From Diphasiastrum complanatum (taxonomy: Eukaryota; Streptophyta; Lycopodiopsida; Lycopodiales; Lycopodiaceae): DNA of 64,000 nt. Every line of letters begins with the position of its first letter. Position 1 is the stretch's first letter. The stretch is from positions 54,157,942-54,221,941 of the forward strand of contig CM055098.1 in assembly GCA_029204225.1 (NCBI GenBank), written 5' to 3'. A program made the position numbers and the translations under genes. A model generated the notes under the pieces. That model did not search any database, had not been told where the DNA came from, and saw nothing but the letters and a program-made list of their open reading frames with translations. Of the stretch, positions 1 through 11,098 are shown piece after piece.

Positions 1-379
1 AAGCCATTAAAGAGCATAAACCAAGAACAATGTAAAAATGGGAAACAATTGAATGTGAAGAAATATGAATCACTAAGATCCATATTTGTCCTCTTGATCT
101 TTGGTATGAAAGTCAACACAATCTACACAGTTGCATTGAAAAAATTAGCATCTACTTAATGAAAGAGATACAAACTCAATAAGGACTTGAAAAACCATCA
201 AACATAAGATGAAATGAAGTTGTTGTCTGTACAAAAATATTAAGCTACTATATTTCACACTTGTGGATCTGAATATAACAAAATATGAGCATTCTACACA
301 CAAGATTGCAAGATATCACCAATATAGTGCACCAATGGATAGATGAACCCAAGAGAACTCATGTATAAGCATGAAATGA

Positions 380-556
<177 letters not shown>

Positions 557-970
557 CTCTTACCAAGTGTGTATAGCCATATATAGCATATCCATGTCTC
601 ATTTATGATCTTTGTTTCCCTCCATATCAAAAACCCTACCAATAATGTGGACTAGATTCAATGTCTCCAACATTCAAATTTCAATCTACTAAACTCGACC
701 TTCTACTATTTCCTTCACTGTCTAAAAGTGGTAATTCAAATAAATTTGAACTAAAATAACTTTGAAATGACAATCTCTAAGTCTATTATGAAAATTTGCC
801 TCAATTTCCAAATAGACAAATATGACACGATTATATCCAATTCTAGAATGTCACCACATGCTCCCTCCCTGTGGCGTCCAACAAAAAACATTTGAATCAC
901 GCCTTTAACGGAAGAAGGGCCACACACTTCCTAGAATTGGACACACCTTCCTAGAATTGGGAGTGTTGGT

Positions 971-973
<3 letters not shown>

Positions 974-1060
<87 letters not shown>
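974..1060. repeat. Compound (CT)n(CA)n microsatellite
   Basis: A CT run of about 16 units passes directly into a CA run of about 27 units. A short direct repeat containing CCTAGAATTGG lies just upstream (about 930-960). Confidence 0.97.
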
Positions 1061-1063
<3 letters not shown>

Positions 1064-1638
1064 ATCAAAACAATGTCAGTCAATCATATTCTCGATGACC
1101 ATTATTCAACATCTTTATTACAATTGTAAATGATATTTCAATTAATTAATATGACTCTATATAAGGTTATATAGGTCACACACCAACAACTAGAAAAAAT
1201 ATCATATAGGTCACATATCATTAAGGTCTTCAATATATCATAAATGCTATTGATCATGGATCTAAAGGACCCTATGCAACCACCATTAGGAGGTCACATG
1301 ACAAAAAATCATTTTTTTACTTTGACCATATAATTATGTCATGAAATCAAATCATATCTATGACACCTAGATTTTTAGCAAATCTAGATTTTCATGACAT
1401 CATCGATTTGATATAATATTGTGTCATAAAATCTCAAAAGATTTGTCAAATTAGTTGTTTAATAAAAACATGTACTATTATTATATCTCATGATTTTGTC
1501 TTTTATGTCAAATCTTAACAAAAATTAAAATTCATAAAAATATAAGATTTGTAAAAATTAGTTTTGTAAAAATTAAATACCATCATAATGACCCATGATT
1601 TTATCCTATATGTTCAATCACATTAAAAATTATGTTTT
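1061..1638. other. AT-rich intergenic stretch
   Basis: AT-rich DNA with several short near-repeats of a TCATGACA/AAATCTAGATTT type. No gene, RNA or mobile-element signature was recognised. Confidence 0.5.
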
Positions 1639-2341
1639 ATGTTTTTTCTTTATATTTTGGGTCAAATTTCAATTCGACACAAAAGGCAATTGATGAGAAG
1701 AGCCGTGAAGAATCCCAAGAATCCCATGAAGCCTAGATGGTGCTCCAAACGAGATTGGAGGAAGGTGAAAGGGGAATTGTTGCAAAACAATCCCCAAAAG
1801 TATGAACAACAACGTAGAGCCACCGCCGAGAAGATCTTAAAACATGGCCAAAGTCACTTGGGATCGGGAGGGAAGGGGCAATCTAGAGGCCCAATTTGTA
1901 AGTGCAATATTTTTTACTATGATTCTATTTTTGTAGTGAGATTGCTAATGTTTTTTATTGCTAAACTATATTGTCTTGCTAAACTATGTTTTTTTGTTGA
2001 ATGTAGCTTGGTGATTTTGGAAGACACATGACCACGACGGAGTACAAACAAGACTACGATCATGGATATGCCGGCCTTAAAGCTTTTATGGAATCCCATG
2101 GATTGTATGCAATCATAAACTCTTGACCTTTATTGTTTTGTGATTGGTGGTTTACAATTAAGTTTAATCTCAATTTAATCGAATCTTTGATTCTATTTTG
2201 TAGAGAGGCTTTGGAACTTCAAGCGTTCATGATGTGGAGGAAAATGTGAAAGATATTGAGGAGGAAAATGTGGAAGAGAATGTAAATGAGAGCGAAGGGG
2301 AGTTTGAAGATGTGGACACCAATGTAAACCTACAAGACTAA
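1639..2341 (+). CDS. Unrecognised split ORF, possible transposase-associated relic
   Basis: I do not recognise this product. Three coding-like blocks are bounded by plausible splice sites. Block 1 (to 1897) is very basic, rich in Arg, Lys and Gln, and is followed by a GTAAGT donor. Block 2 (2007-2104) follows a TGTAG acceptor and ends at a GTATGC donor. Block 3 (2206-2341) is strongly acidic (Glu/Asp/Asn/Val) and ends in a stop. Blocks 2 and 3 join in frame (98 + 136 nt = 78 codons including stop). Joining block 1 to block 2 at the obvious sites gives an early stop, so either block 1 uses another donor or the gene is broken. The basic-then-acidic layout and the TE-rich setting suggest a transposon-associated protein, but that is inference. 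Confidence 0.3.
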
Positions 2342-2503
2342 GGAAGTGAGGAGGGAGGAAGTGATGATGAGTAGAACTTTAAACTTGCAATGTATGAAGG
2401 GGGAGTTCACTTTCTCATCAATGTACTTTTGTTGAAATCAATATAATGTTTTTCCACTACATCATTCTTGCAAAAATGTTGAATGCATATGTTTTTAATT
2501 CAT

Positions 2504-2620
2504 GAATGCAAATGTATAGTCTATTGAATGCAAATGTATCTATTGATGAATTCAATGCAATCTATAGCCTATTGAATGCAAATGTATCATTTGCTAAATT
2601 CAATGCAATGTATCTATTTT
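2504..2620. repeat. Short imperfect tandem repeat (GAATGCAAATGTAT)
   Basis: The 14-mer GAATGCAAATGTAT occurs at about 2504, 2526 and 2574. It is interleaved with TTCAATGCAA and CTATAG/CTATTT segments, forming a degenerate repeat with roughly 22- and 48-bp spacing. The rest of 2342-3498 shows nothing recognisable. Confidence 0.6.
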
Positions 2621-3498
2621 AGCACATGATTTGCATGCTAGAATGCACAATGGAAAGTAATGGTAACCACAATACAATGCATCAATAGATAGCACATTAA
2701 TTTATCAACTAAACATCAAATGAACCAAAATAAATGTGAATTTATCTTTACTATTGTAATGCCTCATAGAAGGTCTCATTACATGTTGGTTTGCTATGTG
2801 TGTGATTTCTAACTTAGTTGCTTTTGCTATGCTCTTGTGTCTTTGGAGAGGAGAGAGAGGGGAAGGTCTAAGAGAGCTCCCTTGCCTTATTGTGGTTGCT
2901 TGTATGGTAAAGTAGGGTGGTTAGAGTAGGTTTTGCAAGCTAACTTCACAAGGGAAGCACTTAAATTCCCTTGGGAAGGAATCAATGCGTGACAGGTGAA
3001 CTAGGTTGCTATAACTATATGTCCATATCCAATGTGATTAATAATTGCAATGCTAAATATAACCATGGAGGTAAATTAGAATAAAATTAGTCAGTAGGAT
3101 GGTTAATTAGATGGCTTAAACAACCATGCTATATTTGTAAATATCAAAATTACAATAATAGTTTCAAGGCCTAGTTTAGCTAAATAAGGTCCCAAACTCA
3201 TAGCACAAAGGACCACTATAAATAGCTAAGAGCATGCTAAATCTGGGGGCTATTCTACATTTGTCATTTTTGAGCTCTATGCATTCTTGAAGCTTCTCTT
3301 TGAGAGCTTTTTTATGTGTTTTATGGTTGATGTGTCTAAAATTACATGAGAGCTTTGATCATTCTCCAGATTCAGGCCCAATGTATCGAATGATCAATCA
3401 TGATGATGAATGCTATCGTACGTTGCCTAATTTGGTGAAGGTTTGCTAATTTTATCTAGTTTCTTGATTTCTTGTTTTGCCATGCTAATTTAACGTTT

Positions 3499-3671
3499 AA
3501 GATTGAATTAGATCGTCCATCACAGTGGGGTAGAGTTGTTGACTACCACCAAAAAGGTGCAGGCTCGAATCCCGACCATTGTGTAGTGACATCTAAGGAT
3601 ATTAGCTCTGTAAATGGCATTGCCAAGATATGTTGTATATAACGACAAAAGAAAAAAAGATTGAATTAGAT
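3499..3671 (+). mobile_element. tRNA-derived SINE with 15-bp target-site duplication
   Basis: The 15-mer AAGATTGAATTAGAT is present exactly at 3499-3513 and 3657-3671. The roughly 143 bp between carries an RNA polymerase III box A-like segment (TGGGGTAGAGTTG, near 3526) and a good box B (GGCTCGAATCC, near 3562). These are spaced as in tRNA-derived SINEs. The body ends in an A-rich tail (GACAAAAGAAAAAA). Internal promoter, A-rich 3' end and long perfect TSD together define a SINE moved by LINE-type target-primed reverse transcription. The perfect TSD suggests a fairly recent insertion. There is no coding capacity. Confidence 0.88.
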
Positions 3672-4737
3672 GTTTGAATGCTAAGATTGGCACATGTTTC
3701 TTCATGTGGAAAATCCATGCACATTTTGATATTATACATCAACAAATATGAATAGCAGAGGTCCACAAATGATGATACCATAATGATGCATCAATACTAT
3801 GCTAACAAGTTTCTTCTTGTATTGTGTATTGAAAATTTTCCAACATGTAAGTTTAGAAGTGGTTAATTTTTCTCCTTAGTGTCCTCATTTGGTAATTTTG
3901 GTAATTGGGTGGTGAATTGAAGTCACACTCTCAAAGTCCTAACCAACTCACCACTTATTGGGCATAATTTGTTGAGACTCATATTAACATGTGATCAAAT
4001 AATTGATTCAAGAAAATGACTAATAACTCAAAAATTAATTACAAAAATGTAATCATGTCAATCTACATTTCAACCATTTGAGCAACAAAATCATATATTA
4101 AAATATATAGATGTTCCTACTCCTCTCCACAAACATTCATGTTAAAGATATCTCATGTGCATTAGAGAGGTTGATACCACAAAATACATATCATCTTATT
4201 AGTCTCCTTCCTTTTTTGATGTGAACACTCTACATTTGATGCTAATATAATTTTCAAATATTATCAGGGGGAAAGAAAAACATGCAGTTTAAAAAACCGT
4301 TCTTGTTCCAAAATTGAAAATCCTATTGTAAGAGGGCAGATGTAACAAATCCACACAGCTCTCAACGTTATCTCTGATTTACAGCTACGGCAACACAGAT
4401 AGATGGGCACAAGTAGTATCCACCGTTATGAATTTTTGTTTTTTTTGAGTAAGTAAATACTCAGAATCGTGTATGGCAAATGAGCATCGAGAGAGGCATG
4501 AGACACAGACCCTTGTCCTGTAAAGCAGTTACTTGATGAGCGATTTCAAGCCCTCCAGACTTGCCCTGTGGCATGCACAAGCGATTTGTCTCAATAGCAA
4601 GATGCAACCAGAGATTAACCCACTTCAGCGTTTCAAATTTCAGGTCTGTTTACTTTCAAAACAAAGGGGCTGTACGATCAGTTCTTTGTAGATTAATCTG
4701 TCTGCAAAATCTCAGAATTGCTCAAGCGACATTCTAA
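3672..4737. other. Intergenic stretch, possible 3' flank of the minus-strand gene
   Basis: AT-rich, no recognised element. The part nearest 4737 may hold the 3' UTR of the SOFL/HLH gene. A TTTTGCAG acceptor-like site (minus strand, near 4701) would add only a couple of codons before a stop. Confidence 0.4.
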
Positions 4738-5828
4738 CTACCAAGAGAAATTGGAACAGGATGGATTCACCTCAAAAGCATAATCATGGTTGAGCTTAAG
4801 GAAGTTGTGAACTATTCGTTCAAGCGACTTAACATATTCAGTAGCAACTACCAGCAACTCCTCCTGGCCTAGCTGCAAAGAAACGCGAATTTTGTTTTCC
4901 TGATGAATCCAAATGTTGAAAAAATCCAAAAGAATGATCTTAATTCATAACAGATTGAGTAAGAAATTTGGATTAGGTCTTAGAAATTGCCAATGATTTC
5001 TGTCACAGACTTTGCTCTTGAAGTTAAATAGCAACATTTATTCAAGAATTTGTCCCTGATTTCCATCAATCCAACCTCTTCACAATAGGGAATCAATTGT
5101 TGAAGTGCTGCCAAACGATCTTCGACGGCATCTAACTCCTGCTTCAAGTGAGGTTCAAATCATACAAACAAGTTCGTTCCATAAGATGACATGAAAGACA
5201 AGTTCAGAAGTAGCGCAGCATCCATGAAAAGTAGATAATTGTATGGGAAACTATAGATCATACAAAAGCTTTAGAATATTTTCAGCCTTGTCCCGCATAC
5301 TTGTATATGTTTTGTGAGTTGCCTTTGCTGCTGACATCTCTTCTTTCTTCTTTTTCCCTCCTCAGATTGCATTCTTGGTGGAACTGCGGACATTGACTCC
5401 GAGCTTCTAGTGGACTCCCAGGGATCATGACCACAAAAAGGCCGAAGCTCTTCATCTTCCAGAATATTTTCATCAACCATATGCTTTTCAAGTTGTTGTT
5501 CCGAATCGTGACAACAGACTGGAAACTGAGGACCAGAAGATGCATCCGAAGCTATTGAAGGATCTTCATGATCTGTTACTATTGTTCCTTGTCGATGGCT
5601 CAGACCGTGAGAGATATCGGAGACGATTCTTGGAATCATGCCTTGATGGCCAATCTTTAAGAAGCTTTCTGTTACAGACTGCTCCAAGTATGCTGTCCAG
5701 CCTGACTCAGAGGATATACTATCATCCTTATGCCGCAAACACTTAGGACTTCTGGCATAAGAACCTTCATTCTTGGAGCTGCAATCGTCAGTGAGGTCGA
5801 CCAGCTTGACAATATTCAAACAATTCAT
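4738..5828 (-). CDS. SOFL-motif protein with atypical helix-loop-helix, three-exon model
   Basis: Model on the minus strand: exon A 5828-5301, exon B 5138-5076, exon C 4872-4738. All junctions are phase 0, giving about 241 residues. The splice sites are CAA|GTATGC, GCAG|GAG, GAG|GTTGGA and TTTCTTTGCAG|CTA. Exon A has two motifs typical of plant SOB-FIVE-LIKE proteins: SSESGWTAYLEQS (about residues 36-48) and SIASDASSGP (about 91-100). It ends in a basic stretch (KRRKKR). Exons B and C, joined, read as an HLH: helix 1 has RLAALQQLIP and helix 2 has ATEYVKSLERIV. The H-E-R triad of DNA-binding bHLH proteins is not visible, so binding to canonical E-boxes is doubtful. A TTTTTCAG acceptor 18 nt upstream of the chosen ATG argues for a 5' intron, but the frame stays open up to an ATG at 6074. 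SOFL proteins are linked to cytokinin responses; the combination with an HLH is unusual to me. Confidence 0.68.
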
Positions 5829-6074
5829 ATCACATACAGGAAGATTCTGAAAAATATGGTGTTTCAATTTTTTGCAGTTTTGTTGGGCAACTCTCCAAGA
5901 ATATTGCTTGCTATTGATGAACCAGATTTTCAACGGGCACGATGCTGTGAAGACAAAGGTAAGGAAACAGGACTTTATATACACCCAACGTTTTGAGTTG
6001 AAGTAGACAATTTCATCCTGTCCTCTACAGGCATATTGTGATTCAGCACCTGAATTGAAGAGCGCAACAGCCAA

Positions 6075-7402
6075 TCAGTTGGTGGTTGGTAATGTAACAC
6101 CTAAATACTGCAGGCTGCATCCCTTGTATCTAAATGTAGAGTCGCAAGTATTATTGAAGCTTCGTTTGGAAGTTAGGTTTGATGCTTAGATCTCAAAGAT
6201 AGAATTCACAAAACTTTGAGACAAATGTACCCCAGACCGGTGGAAAGCAAATCGAGTAAAATCTCTAGGAGAAAAGAGATTTTTTAGATGGCAATAGGAC
6301 TAGCCATCGAATAAGAGAACAGCTCGGCTTCCATACCTCTTGACCGTTTATATCTATTATATGAGTTTGACAAGCACATTTGTATTATGAGTTGCAAGAT
6401 TGAGAAACATAGTATTCTTGTAAGATTTACTGCACTAACATATGGTGGAATAACTGTTGGCCTTTTCACCTGCGTAAAGAATTAAAGATCTTTGTTTCGT
6501 AAGCAAATACTGCAGGCATACAGCCATACATATCCGAGCATACTTTTTTAGTATAAAAAAACGTAATACCACAAGAAGTAAGTGGTTAAAAACGTCTAAC
6601 TGGAGTATGCTTGCAACAAGCGATTATAGTACTAGTAACAACAAACATAATTCATTCTAATCAGCCAAGACGCAAGTGTCTATAGCTACAGTCCACTTAG
6701 CTACCTCTATACTAGCAAAAACTACACAATTGTGATTGCTCGAGATCCGGTAACTCTGAAGCCAAAATTCAGCAAACTTCCGAGACACGATTAGCTAAGG
6801 AAGATGCCAAGGGTATTAAAAACTATAGATTGATAGCTGGTGCCGATGGCTATGGGCCTGGGAACGTGGGGAGTGGGGAACCTTTGCAGATGGATTGCTG
6901 GTGGAGAGTAAAGTGGATGGCGACGGGGACTGATGCTCCTCAACCTACCTGAGCGCGTAGACTGATCGGCTAGAAGAGATGAGAAATGGGCGATGGAGAC
7001 TAGTGATGGGAGTGGATGGGTCATCATCGGTTGCCCAGTCACATGCAGGTGTTTGCTGAGCCGGCTGCAATCGCAGGCTGGGACCGGTTGCATGATGCAT
7101 CTGCAATCAGTCTCCAAGAGCATTTGGTATTTCTCACATTTTCCAAACATTTATATTAGGCCCACATGAACCACTTTAGAGAGGTTGAGCACTTCCATAA
7201 TGTGATAGTGCACTCAAGGTTCTTCTAGTAAGTGTCCAACATGAATCTATGGTCCTTAGTCCCTACTAGAGTCAACCTTTCATAAGCATACACCTTGGGA
7301 GTATCCAATATCACAATAGAAAATAGCACACTAAAAGATAACGAGTATCCACTCTTTGACTCGTTGAGGGTGACATTGTGCTAGACATCGTTCGGACAAT
7401 TG
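6075..7402. other. Intergenic stretch upstream of the SOFL/HLH gene
   Basis: This should contain the promoter and perhaps a 5' UTR exon of the minus-strand gene. I cannot place a TATA box or transcription start. A minus-strand 119-codon frame at 6791-7150 looks fortuitous: it matches nothing I know and has no domain. Confidence 0.35.
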
Positions 7403-7750
7403 CTCAATGTAGCCTGTTAAGATGGAACCTTATGATCCCGTAAAGTTGCCTTAAATGGCATAATTTGGTACTTTTGAAAAGTATGAGCAATAAATACCTT
7501 ACAAATTTGTAAGGTATTTTTGCTATTTTTAGAAAGTTTGAGAAGCACTATATTTTTGTAATGTTCAGTTGCTATTCTTAGAAAGTCAAATGAAATCTGA
7601 ATCTGCTATTTTTAGAAGTCAACTTTCTAAAAATAGACAAAAAATTTTAAAAAAAAAATCTACTGGCATTTACGGAGGGGAAGGCCCCCGCCCTGGGGCC
7701 TTCCCCCTTACTAAACCCTCAATGTAGCCTGTTAAGTTGGAACCTTATCC
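7403..7750. repeat. 31-bp direct repeat enclosing about 285 bp with a GC-rich hairpin
   Basis: CTCAATGTAGCCTGTTAAG followed by A/T and TGGAACCTTAT occurs at 7403 and again at 7719. Between them, 7677-7706 is a perfect 12-bp inverted repeat (GGGGAAGGCCCC / GGGGCCTTCCCC) with a 6-nt loop. It is strikingly GC-rich in AT-rich surroundings. Confidence 0.75.
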
Positions 7751-8629
7751 CTACACCCTAGAAAATAGGTTGCTCAACCAGTATTTAACTTAGGCTATGG
7801 GAAAACATTGGTTTGAGGGTGGAAAGGTTTGTACGATGTAAAACATCATATGCCATATAGGTTTTTTTAACATTTGTTTTCTTTATAGCCGATGTGTAAT
7901 GCCCCAAACTTTCTCTATCATAAAAAAAATGAAATATAGAATGTTTGGAAACATAAAAAAGAAAAGACATATTATCTACAAAGGGATAATTTCTTTTTAA
8001 CTATTAACACTCATTCTTGGGAGTAGCAAAAACAGTTAGAGCCTTAACACTTGGATAGTTAATGTGTATCCAACCTTTGATTCGTTGAGGGTGATAGTGC
8101 GACAGACTGTGAAAAATTGTCAACTAGTTTGCTTGTCTATTTTTAGTTAAATGGAGACCAAACTTGTACATATGATACATCAAATATCATAAATGTATAG
8201 GTGATTTAAAAAGTATTAATTATTATTTTTAGAGAACTTTTCTTAGAAGCTATAGACCTTAAGTCCCACAAAATAGCTTTTATTTGATGTAATTTGGCCA
8301 TATGGACCAAAACTGATAGTTTAGGATTCATATTATTATTTTACGGCTATATGAGTTTAGAGAGAGGAAAGAGAGTCATCTCTCATGCCTATAATTCATG
8401 GAGGTGTTTGACTGACTCGATCATTGTACTGGAGAACATTTCTTGGACTACTATTTGATTTTGCTCTTTTCTCTATATTTGTTTTGGAGATGGTTGGGGT
8501 AGCTAGTTTTAGTTGCTACTAATGAATGCATTAAGAATTCCCACCAATTCGGCCATCTACAAAATCTAATTACGAAAATCAATAATTTAAGGTTAGGTGT
8601 AGATCTACAAGATGCCAAAATCTCTAGAC
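7751..8629. other. Non-coding stretch, possible LTR debris
   Basis: No coding signal. A phrase near 8050-8100 (CCAACCTTTGATTCGTTGAGG...) nearly repeats one at 7345-7375, indicating a diverged duplication. GAGAGAGGAAAGAGAGTCATCTCTC near 8355 resembles the GA/CT-rich leader of LTRs elsewhere in the window, but no boundaries are visible. Confidence 0.35.
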
Positions 8630-8815
8630 CTCGAGGTATATCTTAAGACTCTTTTTCCTAACTTCCAATGAGCCTCACTAGGATCTTGCTTAAATTGATT
8701 GAATCTAGCAACACAATAGCTAGAATCTCCAAATAAGAGATCCTATTAGCTTCCTATAGAGAGTTATGTCCTTGAAGGACCTTTCATTACCTCTTATAGT
8801 TCGCTTTACATGTAG
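8630..8815 (-). pseudogene. Ty1/copia reverse transcriptase relic
   Basis: Read on the minus strand, this matches the copia region between RT and RNase H, with SFKDITLYRKLIGSLIW recognisable. It is followed by stops and substitutions. It is truncated on both sides and non-functional. Confidence 0.7.
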
Positions 8816-9663
8816 AAGCCAGTGGCTTGCGAATGTGACTTGGATGAGCTCTGATCATCCTTTGTGCTGGTTGAAGACGCTTGAGTCTTGTGCCCTTGAT
8901 CTACGTTCATCATTTTGGTCTTCTTCGCTTGTGGAAGCACTGTCGGTGATTGAGACTTGTTACTTTCTGTGTTTGAGCCCAGATCTGGATGGAGCCTTGC
9001 AGCATAAGCTTCTTCTACGCTTGATGACTTTCTTGCCTTTTGCAGACTCTTTCTCCTTCTCCTTTGCAGGTGGTGTCGCTCCTCTTCAACCCCTACTTCT
9101 GTTGTTGTCCCCTGAACACTTTTGCTACCTTTCTTCTGAGGTGTGATCTTCTTTGACGACGCTAGCATAGAGGCTTTCGATTGTTCCTCTTCCCGAGTAG
9201 CTGCATCTAGCTCAGTTATAATCTGTAACTGCCTCAACTACTTGTCCCCAGCACTAGCAAGACTACCTTTAGGTCATGGCGTTGGATCCGTGATTGTGTA
9301 ATGTCAAAGAGCAGGTAACCCAAGGTGGTGAAGGTCTGCTTCTTGCTAATTCCTTCATGCAAAAAATTTGCTATCGTGCCAGCCCAGTTGTAGAGTGCGA
9401 CTCTTTGCACAATTGATTCTGCTAGCAGCAAAAAAAACTAACATATGAATGCAGTTCACTTTCGTTTTCTACTTGTGTATATACTTGGTTAGGTATGCAC
9501 ATACTATAGCGAGATCTTTGCTCTTGATGGCCTCTAACAGGTAGCCATCTTTGTTCTTGTGCTTGTCCACTGAGGTATCTAGGAATTGGAGATGCTGAGT
9601 GCTCTCTAGCTCTTTCAGCTTCTTGGTGATTCTGATTGGTCCTTCTAGAAACCCCAACTCCAC
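8806..9663 (-). pseudogene. Broken unrecognised ORF, probably retroelement-associated
   Basis: Three consecutive minus-strand frames (9663-9469, 9431-9234, 9237-8806) look like one broken protein. The first part is mixed and globular (contains LEAIKSKDLAIVCAYLTKYI). The second has a helical segment with an AGTIANFLHEGI core. The third is a low-complexity Ser/Lys/Gln/Glu-rich tail with an RRRRKSLQKARK basic patch. A globular part followed by a charged disordered tail is common in hypothetical proteins inside plant retroelements, but I recognise no domain. It abuts a copia relic on one side and a CACTA-like end on the other. Confidence 0.3.
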
Positions 9664-9976
9664 TACTACAAAAAATGATTATAGTGACAAAAGTTTGTGA
9701 TGCTTATTTAGAAAAAAATAAATGTCGCTTCACAATTTTAATAGTGAAATATTTATTTTTACAATTGTCGCAACAAACGTCGCATGGCGATATCTTAATC
9801 ATCATCGTGCGACAAACAATATTTGACGCTTTGTGATACTTATTTTAGCAACATTTAGGCGACGTTTAACTGAAGCCCAAATAGTGACTATTTTACAAAA
9901 AAGGTCGCCACACAATGGTATGTGAATCGGTCCAAAATCTGAATTCCAAATTGAGATTTTGCGTAGCAATGTTTTA
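9661..9976. mobile_element. CACTA-like terminal region
   Basis: Begins CACTACTACAAAAAATGA, similar to the CACTA...AAAA ends of plant En/Spm elements. It is followed by many GCGAC/GTCGC pentamers in both orientations, typical of subterminal transposase-binding repeats. The opposite end and a 3-bp TSD were not found, so this may be one end of a truncated element. Confidence 0.45.
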
Positions 9977-10290
9977 GCGATGGTTATTTAGCGTCGCTAC
10001 GCGACGTGCAAATAGAGCGACATTTCAACAATGTCCAAGTGATGAATAAGCGTCTCCATGACATAAATGTCGGCCATCAACGTTGTAAAAACATTGCAGA
10101 CTGTAAAACCTGAGGGATGGTTTTTTAGGAGCGATGGTTACTTAGTGTCGCTACAGGATGTCCAAATAGAGCAATGTTTTAGTGATGTCCAAGCGACGAA
10201 TAAGCATCTCCATAGCAGAAATGTCGCCCGACGATGTTGTAAAAACATTGTAGATAGTAAAACCCGAGGGATGGTTTTTTAAGAGCGATG
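9977..10290 (+). repeat. 154-bp tandem repeat, two full copies
   Basis: GCGATGGTTA/T starts at 9977, 10131 and 10285, an exact 154-bp spacing. Copies 1 and 2 share a TAGCGTCGCTAC-like segment, an ATGTCCAAG segment and a TTGTAAAAACATTG segment. Copy 3 ends after about ten bases. The unit carries the same GCGAC motifs as the adjoining CACTA-like end, so it is probably the element's subterminal array. Confidence 0.85.
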
Positions 10291-10689
10291 GTTTGGTGAT
10301 GGATGTATTAATGTCGTTGGGTGACATATAATGCAAGTATTGAGTATGTAAGTCTTGATATGATATCTTGGTGGAGCTGATGGTATCATTGATGATGCAC
10401 ATTGGTGTGGAACTTGAGGAACTAATTATGGACTTCTTATTGCTTGTGACTCTAGATCTTGTTGTTTGATTCTTGATAAGCAACATTCAAGGGATGATTT
10501 TATGGAGATTTTAGTATTAATAATGTTAAAAATATCACTTCTAACTTGATGTACCTTGTACATCTCAAGTTGATTGATCTTGATAGGATCTCACATGTGT
10601 GGAGTCTGTTCCCACGTGTGAAAGAATGTACATAAGTCACTTTTAAGAAGTTAGATTGATTTTAGCTTGATCTACACTAGTGTGAAATT
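10291..10689. other. Probable LTR or leader debris
   Basis: No ORF. Two palindromic CACATGTG / CACGTGTG signals at about 10590 and 10612 resemble the G-box-like palindromes in the LTRs of the copia-type families further along. This may be a piece of such an LTR. Confidence 0.35.
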
Positions 10690-11098
10690 GACCTTTGAGT
10701 AGAACTCTTTAGAAAGCTAATAGGCTCCTTAATCTATTTGACAATCACTAGACCAGATTTGAGTTATAGTGTAAGCAAGTTAAGTCACTATATGCAAGGT
10801 CATTTGATGCATCATTGGAAAAGTGCCAAGAGAGTGCTTAGATATGTCTCTTCTACTAGATTTTTTGGCATTCTCTATCAAGGATCTAACTTGTACTTGA
10901 GAGCATTTTTGGATTCAGATTTTACAGGAGACAAGATGGATAGAAGATACATAAGTGCATTTGTCACTTTTCTTTGTGGAGGAGTGATATCTTGGCTTTC
11001 CAAAAAGCAAGATACAATTTCTCTTTCCTCTTGTGAAGCCGAGTACAAGGCATTGACTTCAACAACCAAAGAACTCCTACGGCTAAGAAGACACAGGA
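10690..11098 (+). pseudogene. Copia RT end and RNase H fragment
   Basis: Encodes the copia region from LIGSLIYLTITRPDL through KSAKRVLRYV, DSDFTGDK and SWLSKKQDTISLSS to CEAEYKAL. The last two carry RNase H residues, including the D of DSDF and the E of EAEY. It breaks off after the helix following EAEYKAL and is joined directly to an oppositely oriented copia RNase H. The upstream RT catalytic core is missing. Confidence 0.9.

Noticed and set aside
5271-6074. Single 267-codon unspliced version of the SOFL gene
   Set aside because: A perfect donor (CAA|GTATGC) precedes its last residues and an HLH is completed by downstream exons; its first 82 codons look like intron or UTR with an acceptor just before ATG 5828.
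6791-7150. 119-codon minus-strand frame
   Set aside because: No recognisable domain, splice context or compositional signal; probably fortuitous.
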